Assembly: GCA_023412995.1 (NCBI GenBank)
Contig: JAEZQS010000117.1
Location: 1 to 19,057 of the forward strand
Direction: 5' to 3'
Length of the DNA: 19,057 bases
DNA from: Pseudomonadota bacterium
Lineage (GTDB): Bacteria > Pseudomonadota > Gammaproteobacteria > Xanthomonadales > Rhodanobacteraceae
Below, in pieces: positions 15,658 through 19,057 of this stretch. The position numbers were made by a program, and so were the translations under genes. Position 1 is the first letter of the stretch. Each line of letters opens with the position of its first letter. Below the pieces are notes generated by a model that saw only the letters and a program-made list of their open reading frames with translations, was not told the DNA's origin and ran no database searches.

Positions 15658-15675
15658 GTGATACTAAAGTATCAC
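15658..15675. promoter_or_regulatory. Perfect palindromic operator of the toxin-antitoxin operon
   Basis: GTGATACTAAAGTATCAC has two perfect 8-nt arms around AA. It begins 3 nt upstream of the antitoxin start codon and covers the -10 box, so antitoxin binding here would directly block RNA polymerase. Confidence 0.75.
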
Positions 15676-15689
15676 TTCGGCCTCGGCAA
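15661..15689 (-). promoter_or_regulatory. Promoter of the Phd/ParE operon
   Basis: On the minus strand: TTGCCG (15689-15684), 17-nt spacer, TAGTAT (15666-15661). Only six bases separate the -10 from the ATG, placing the expected start of transcription on the start codon itself. Confidence 0.6.
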
Positions 15690-15762
15690 GACGGTCGGTC
15701 AGGTTTCCCCTCCGCAACACCGGATTCGCTACGAACGAATTGTCGCTGGCACCATTTCCGGT

Positions 15763-16021
15763 TCAAGTCGCGCCCGTCGTCGCCAACGGCCTGGTGTTCA
15801 CAGCCGACGGCGAGTGCCACTCCGAACACCTGCAACCTCGTCGCCCGCGACGCCTGCACCGGCGCCCTGTTGTAGTCCTCGCCCTTCCTCGACGAACTGC
15901 ACTGGCAGAGCCCCATCCTCGTCGACGGCGCGCTTTATATCACCGACAGCAACGGGCTGATGTGGAAGTTCGGGCTGCCGGACAATGACGCGATCTTTGG
16001 GGATGGGTTCGACGGCGGCTG
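15763..16021 (+). pseudogene. 3' relic of a fourth propeller paralogue (D)
   Basis: This matches the last 85 or so codons of propeller C at roughly 90 percent by eye (VANGLVFTADG through the tail DNDAIFGDGFDGG). Two lesions are plain: an extra A in CACTCCGAACACC where C has CACTCCGACACC (frameshift), and TAG where C has TGG (tryptophan to stop) in the ALLWSSP segment. The 5' portion of the gene is absent. The final 50 or so codons, including the tail, remain open, showing the decay is incomplete. It is separated from C by the toxin-antitoxin module. Confidence 0.85.
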
Positions 16022-16043
16022 AGCGCCGGATGATCTGATCCTC

Positions 16044-16076
16044 GTAGGCCGGACGCGCGCAGCGCGGCCGGCACGC
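16044..16076. repeat. REP palindrome, GTAGGCCGGACGCG family, copy 2
   Basis: Identical to copy 1 across the core, 23 nt after the relic D stop and exactly 1,000 nt from copy 1. The 16022-16286 gap holds only this, copy 3 and a 12-nt palindrome TTGGCGCGCCAA (16211-16222). Confidence 0.85.
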
Positions 16077-16166
16077 ACGCGTGCAACGCACCCATGTTGG
16101 CGCGAGGCCACCACCTGGGGGGCGGTCGCCGCTGCCGCTGGACGCGGGCGTCCGGAAGTGATGCTT

Positions 16167-16199
16167 GTAGGCCGGACGCGTGGAGCACGGCCGGCATCG
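16167..16199. repeat. REP palindrome, GTAGGCCGGACGCG family, copy 3 (variant)
   Basis: GTAGGCCGGACGCGTGGAGC followed by ACGGCCGGCATCG; the loop half differs from copies 1 and 2 but the GCCGG/CCGGC arms are kept. Confidence 0.75.
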
Positions 16200-16286
16200 C
16201 ACGCCTCTTGTTGGCGCGCCAACGTGATCCCCGTTGCCATGACCTGCTCACCGTTCCCCGGCGTGCAGGATTCCTGGCACCCGCGC

Positions 16287-16610
16287 CTATTTGCGCGACA
16301 TCTCGATCACGTTGCCTGCAACCGGCTCCACATTCCCGCCAGCCGTGGCAACCGCGCGGAGCAATCCTGGCGCGACTGTCCAGCGCTGCCCGTCTTCCGT
16401 GAGCACCGATACCGATTTCCGGTTGTAGCGAACCACCACGCCATGGACCGGGCCGCGACCATCCGGCTCGAACACCACGCGATCACCAATCCGGAAGCGA
16501 AGCATGGCCACGTGCGCGCGCGCCTGGCGGATGAAGCGCAACCTTTCGACGATGCGGTGATTGAGGTCGATGAGATCGGATTCGCTGAGTTGGTCGATGT
16601 CGATGGTCAT
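16287..16610 (-). CDS. Small conserved protein with a KOW/SH3-like segment, function unknown
   Basis: A 107-residue soluble protein. Residues 1-37 form a charged helical region (DLIDLNHRIVERLRFIRQAR); residues 38-85 read like a small beta barrel (FRIGDRVVFEPDG, then VRYNRKSVSVLTEDGQRW), as in KOW/SH3-type nucleic-acid-binding modules. I recall similar unnamed proteins in proteobacteria but no assigned role. The ATG overlaps the brnA stop by 4 nt (ATGA), and GGGAAA precedes it, so it is the third gene of the brnTA transcript. Whether it has anything to do with the toxin-antitoxin system is unknown. Confidence 0.75.
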   Translation of the reverse strand: MTIDIDQLSESDLIDLNHRIVERLRFIRQARAHVAMLRFRIGDRVVFEPDGRGPVHGVVVRYNRKSVSVLTEDGQRWTVAPGLLRAVATAGGNVEPVAGNVIEMSRK

Positions 16611-16906
16611 GATTTCCCGTATTTGCCTGACGGCTCAGCCAGCGTCCGATGAAGGATGGGAGCGCTCTTCTCGAGCGCTTCAGCCATCCGCGTCTGCCAA
16701 CCCGGACCGCTTGCCTTCCAGCGCGCGATCACCGAGGGTGGCAGCCGAAGCGAGAGGAGTTGGCGCGGCGTGGCAAGCCTCGGCCGACCGCGCCGGACTA
16801 CCTTTTCGCCATCAAGCAGGTCCGCTTCGGCGATCCACTCATCCGTGATCTCCGGAGGATCACCCTCGTGCAAGGTGCGGGCGGAGTTTTTCTGCTTCGC
16901 GGTCAT
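16607..16906 (-). CDS. brnA: BrnA-family antitoxin
   Basis: A 99-residue protein with the hallmark BrnA C-terminal block RGRPRL-x(5)-Q-LLSLRLPPSVI (40-60) and SGPGWQTRMAEAL (66-78), a ribbon-helix-helix type DNA-binding region, after a charged N-terminal half with PPEITDEW that contacts the toxin in characterised systems. It would neutralise BrnT and repress the operon. It overlaps the 3' end of the brnT reading frame, the normal brnT-brnA arrangement, but here the toxin frame is broken, leaving BrnA as an orphan antitoxin. It is translationally coupled to the small gene downstream. Confidence 0.9.
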   Translation of the reverse strand: MTAKQKNSARTLHEGDPPEITDEWIAEADLLDGEKVVRRGRPRLATPRQLLSLRLPPSVIARWKASGPGWQTRMAEALEKSAPILHRTLAEPSGKYGKS

Positions 16907-17137
16907 GACAATGCCTCAAGCTGATGATGCGCCTGGCGACGCCGCGCGGCGCCCACACGAAAGCGACAAGGCGGTCGTCGAGCTAGCCGGCCGTGATGAA
17001 GCGGGGCTCTGCTAGTTCATGCGATCGTCCGACCGGGTGAAATGCAGGCCAGACAAGACTTCCCGTGCCCTGATCATGTCCAGCCCGCGCTCCCGCAGCG
17101 TCTGTTGGCGTTTCGCGGGGTCGCGGGTGATGCGCAC
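16860..17137 (-). pseudogene. brnT: Broken BrnT-family toxin gene
   Basis: From GTG at 17137 the frame reads VRITRDPAKRQQTLRERGLD and on to SDDRMN, then stops at 17012. In the shifted frame immediately after, it resumes as EPRFITAG, a TAG, then LDDRLVAFVWAPRGVARR and IISLRHCHDRE, ending at 16860. These two halves together are a normal BrnT: DPAKRQ-x-TL-x-x-RGLD at the start, the DDR...EPRF segment, and RRIIS near the end. Inserting one base into AACTAGCAGAGCC restores the frame (279 nt, 92 residues), and the remaining TAG replaces what is probably a tryptophan or tyrosine codon. So two independent lesions, one frameshift and one nonsense, have killed this ribonuclease toxin. Confidence 0.85.
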
Positions 17138-17143
17138 GGATTA

Positions 17144-17171
17144 ATTGTAGCTACGTAAAGTACGGCGTCAA
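17144..17171 (-). promoter_or_regulatory. Promoter of the brnTA operon
   Basis: On the minus strand: TTGACG (17171-17166), 16-nt spacer, TACAAT (17149-17144), the best sigma-70 match in the window. Six bases separate the -10 from the GTG of brnT. The 8-nt palindrome GTAGCTAC (17147-17154) overlaps the -10 and may be part of the BrnA operator. Confidence 0.7.
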
Positions 17172-17513
17172 GCGCGCGGGTACAGGTTGCATCGATCGCG
17201 CGCGAGCTTGTCGTGCTTGCCGGTGCCACGCCTGGAAACGGCGCAGACATTGTCCCTGGCACAATTTGTAGACCTGCGCTCCCGCGGTCGTAGGCCGGAC
17301 GCGCGCAACGCGGCCGGCACGGGGCTTTCCCCAATCGCGCGACTGTCCAGCAGCAACGCCCCAGTGCGTGCCCATCGCTCCGCCGCGACCCCAACTCGCG
17401 CCCTGACGAAACCTCCTCGCCCGTCGCCCCGGCGAACGCCGGGGCCCAGCGCCTTCAGCGCCCCGTTGTCCCACCCCACCGCTTCGCATCAATCGGGCGC
17501 TTGTCACGACTTC
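17172..17513. other. Gene-free stretch with dispersed repeats
   Basis: No open frame here looks like a protein. It contains a copy of the ATTGTCCCTGGCACAAT motif (17249-17265), REP copy 4 (17290-17320), and a GC hairpin CCCCGGC-GAAC-GCCGGGG (17427-17444) inside the CGTCGCCCCGGCGAACGCCG type repeat that is common in several proteobacterial genomes. Confidence 0.6.
17290..17320. repeat. REP palindrome, GTAGGCCGGACGCG family, copy 4
   Basis: GTAGGCCGGACGCGCGCAAC followed by GCGGCCGGCAC; one base differs from copies 1 and 2 in the core. Confidence 0.8.
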
Positions 17514-17602
17514 ATGGCGACGCTTCTACGAAGCGTCGTGGTCATCGGCACGCTCCACGCCACGCCCGAGTTGCTCTGGTCCTGCAGGCGCCGGACGTGT
17601 TC
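17514..17602 (+). pseudogene. Fragment of a VOC/glyoxalase-family gene, inverted relative to the intact copy
   Basis: About 87 nt from ATGGCGACG to CGCCGGACGTG align to the minus-strand VOC gene at 18810-18727, covering the segment MATFYGAVLGMATIHATPEL and the next ten or so residues. The match includes an unbroken CCACGCCACGCC core but has an extra C after ATGGCGACG, a lost base before GTCGTG and an extra T in TTGCTCTGG, so no frame survives. No further homology to the gene is seen downstream. Confidence 0.7.
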
Positions 17603-17666
17603 TGCCGACGGATTATTGAGCTCCGTCACTAGAACTACGCCGCCGAACGAAATCCCTGCTTATACC

Positions 17667-18389
17667 TCATTCGGTATGGCGTGGCATGACGGTAGCATAC
17701 ATAACGAACTCTCCAAATATGGTAATCTTGAATATGGATGCTCGCGGCTCATCGGGCGGAACTACCCGCAATATCTCTAATCCGGGGCCGCGAACGTAGC
17801 GCCGTCCATGCTGTTCAAGAATGTCCCTTATTGGATTGTCACCCTGATCGTCCAACGCAAAAAATTCAACTCCGAACGGATCGCAAATAAGAGTTCCGCT
17901 TTCAATAAAAACCACGCCACGCACGATCTTTTCACAAAATCTCCGGATGTGTTCTGCAGGTATCGTCAGGGCCACCTGCTCGCTTATTGGCCGGTTCCAT
18001 CTCTCGCCGAGATTTGGGTATATTCCATCGTTAGGGATGTCTAGGCCGTGAAGCATCATACCGGTCACGCGATCCCGACGGGCCTTACGCGCCCTTCTGT
18101 CGCGTTGATCCTTACCCAAAGATTCATCAATGGAGCGGAGAGCGCGTTCATATATTCCGGAACTCCTATGAGTGTATGGAGTTACTGTTAACGCGAGCAT
18201 GACTAAGAGCTCTTCCTCAATGATTCCCAATTCCGAGTTGCACTTCTTGCACGTAGGTATCTGCCACTTTTCCATATTTTCTGGCGTGGAAGATGGATAC
18301 CACGAGCGAGGAAGTACATGATCCCAGTTGCGAATGTCGAACTCTTGAAGACAATGAACGCATCTTCCTGGCCCAGGCTTTTTCGCCAA
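17667..18389 (-). CDS. HNH endonuclease-like protein, function unknown
   Basis: A 240-residue protein. From the chosen start, CxxC at 10-13 (CVHC), D23-H24 in WDHVLPRSWYP and CKKCN at 47-51 make a zinc-supported HNH nuclease motif in the N-terminal quarter. The remaining 180 residues, including a basic stretch (KDQRDRRARKARRDR) and PAEHIRRFCEKIVRGVVFI, match nothing I can name. The start is TTG at 18389: AAGGAG lies 6 nt upstream (complement of 18396-18401), whereas the farther ATG at 18509 would encode residues read from the VOC gene in another frame. The DNA is clearly richer in A and T than its neighbours, a sign of transfer. Possible roles are a homing, restriction or defence nuclease; none is proven. 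It sits between inverted VOC sequences. Confidence 0.75.
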   Translation of the reverse strand: MAKKPGPGRCVHCLQEFDIRNWDHVLPRSWYPSSTPENMEKWQIPTCKKCNSELGIIEEELLVMLALTVTPYTHRSSGIYERALRSIDESLGKDQRDRRARKARRDRVTGMMLHGLDIPNDGIYPNLGERWNRPISEQVALTIPAEHIRRFCEKIVRGVVFIESGTLICDPFGVEFFALDDQGDNPIRDILEQHGRRYVRGPGLEILRVVPPDEPRASIFKITIFGEFVMYATVMPRHTE

Positions 18390-18401
18390 TGTGCGCTCCT
18401 T
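18390..18401 (-). promoter_or_regulatory. Start-deciding ribosome binding site for the HNH gene
   Basis: AAGGAG on the minus strand (18401-18396) with a 6-nt spacer to TTG at 18389. No ATG or GTG with comparable support exists nearby in frame, so this site decides the start. Confidence 0.7.
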
Positions 18402-18471
18402 TTGACAATCCCCGTGGCGGGGGTCTTCGGTAAGTTGACCTGACCCAGTCTTCTCCCTGGCACCACTTAGA

Positions 18472-18864
18472 TCAAGTATCTGGCTGGCCCTCCCGTACCT
18501 GAAACACATTGCCTTCCGGGTCCATGGCGTTCGCCATCGTGAAGCCGGCGCCCTCCCAGCGTTCGGCGAACACCTCGCCGCCGAGCGCTTTTACCGTGCG
18601 GATCGCCTCGTCAATGCTCGGCACGACATGGAAGAACTTCATCGCCGTATTTTCGCGCCGCACCGGTGGCGTCTCGATCCGGATGCCGTCGGCGATTGCT
18701 TTCGGGATGGCGTGCAGGACCAGCTGCAGGTCGGGCGACTGCAAGACCAGCAGCTCAGGCGTGGCGTGGATCGTGGCCATGCCGAGGACGGCTCCGTAGA
18801 ACGTCGCCATCGAGTCGACCTGTTTGGCGTAGAGGAAGACACCGGCGCGTGCTGGGCCTGACAT
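18472..18864 (-). CDS. VOC (glyoxalase/bleomycin-resistance/dioxygenase) superfamily protein
   Basis: A 130-residue protein with the vicinal-oxygen-chelate layout: first beta-alpha-beta unit GVFLYAKQVDSMATFYGAVLG, then LLVLQSPDLQLVLHAIP, and the second module MKFFHVVPSIDEAIRTVKALGG ending DPEGNVFQVREGQ, where the acidic position near the C-terminus usually binds metal. Members range from glyoxalases to antibiotic-binding proteins; substrate cannot be told. AAGGAA lies 5 nt before the ATG at 18864. The 5' half has a decayed inverted copy at 17514-17602. Confidence 0.85.
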   Translation of the reverse strand: MSGPARAGVFLYAKQVDSMATFYGAVLGMATIHATPELLVLQSPDLQLVLHAIPKAIADGIRIETPPVRRENTAMKFFHVVPSIDEAIRTVKALGGEVFAERWEGAGFTMANAMDPEGNVFQVREGQPDT

Positions 18865-18983
18865 GGTTGTTCCTTGCAGGGACGGGTGGCCCTGCTTCGT
18901 CGAGGAAGTTGTTTGCTGTCACGCTGAGAGAGATGCCATCGTCCCACGCGACGCTCGATCGAGGTCGCTACCGAAGCCCCTTC

Positions 18984-19057
18984 CTAAGATGAGCTGGCCG
19001 CCGCGCGGCGCGCCACCCAGGCGTGGATCAGGCCGGCCTGGAAGAACGGCACCGGCG
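18984..19057 (-). CDS. C-terminal end of an unidentified gene (partial)
   Basis: The last 23 readable codons before a TAG at 18986-18984 give PVPFFQAGLIHAWVARRAAA and three serines. The composition looks like a real protein end, but too little is present to name a family. The 18865-18983 gap holds the VOC ribosome site and no other gene. Confidence 0.35.
   Translation of the reverse strand, partial: PVPFFQAGLIHAWVARRAAASSS

Noticed and set aside
17187..17780. A 197-codon plus-strand open frame
   Set aside because: It is assembled from a REP copy, a GC hairpin repeat, the broken VOC fragment and antisense HNH sequence.
18390..18509. Upstream ATG start for the HNH protein
   Set aside because: It overlaps the VOC gene in another frame and lacks a ribosome site, while TTG 18389 has AAGGAG at ideal spacing.

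Overview
The window is high-GC DNA from a gammaproteobacterium, most likely of the order Lysobacterales (Xanthomonadales; Lysobacter, Rhodanobacter or Dokdonella-like). This rests on three things. The housekeeping order algC-like / dut / coaBC / radC / argS / SPOR protein is as I recall it from that group. The gaps hold dense extragenic palindromes. Several secreted proteins share a short C-terminal D-x-[IV]-F-x-[DN]-G-F-[DE] tail. The genus cannot be fixed from sequence alone.

Region 1 (1-6723) is core genome. On the minus strand lie the N-terminus of a membrane-anchored phosphomannomutase-like protein (cut by the window edge), dut and coaBC, with a 4-nt overlap between dut and coaBC. Diverging on the plus strand are radC, an uncharacterised HD/phosphodiesterase-like hydrolase, and argS joined by a 1-nt overlap to an FtsN-like SPOR protein. 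Region 2 (6724-7034) is a tandem array of REP palindromes.

Region 3 (7035-16021) is a secretome cluster. A minus-strand PQQ-dependent sugar dehydrogenase-like protein diverges from three tandem paralogues (A, B, C) of a secreted PQQ-type beta-propeller. A carries four and B carries three 73-residue cysteine-paired repeats with an exact 219-nt period; C carries none. A fourth copy, D, survives only as a broken 3' end. All four intact proteins and the relic end in the same D-x-[IV]-F-x-[DN]-G-F-[DE] tail, which I take to be a candidate sorting or anchoring signal. A Phd/ParE-type toxin-antitoxin module sits between C and relic D.

Region 4 (16022-19057) is an accessory, partly decayed area. It has a brnTA module whose toxin is broken by a one-base deletion and a stop codon while the antitoxin is intact and coupled to a small unknown gene. 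It also has further REP copies, an AT-richer HNH-endonuclease gene lying between inverted copies of VOC/glyoxalase sequence (one a fragment, one intact), and the last few codons of another gene. Both toxin-antitoxin promoters place the -10 box exactly 6 nt before the start codon, suggesting leaderless messages. No rRNA, tRNA, CRISPR array or intact transposase was seen.
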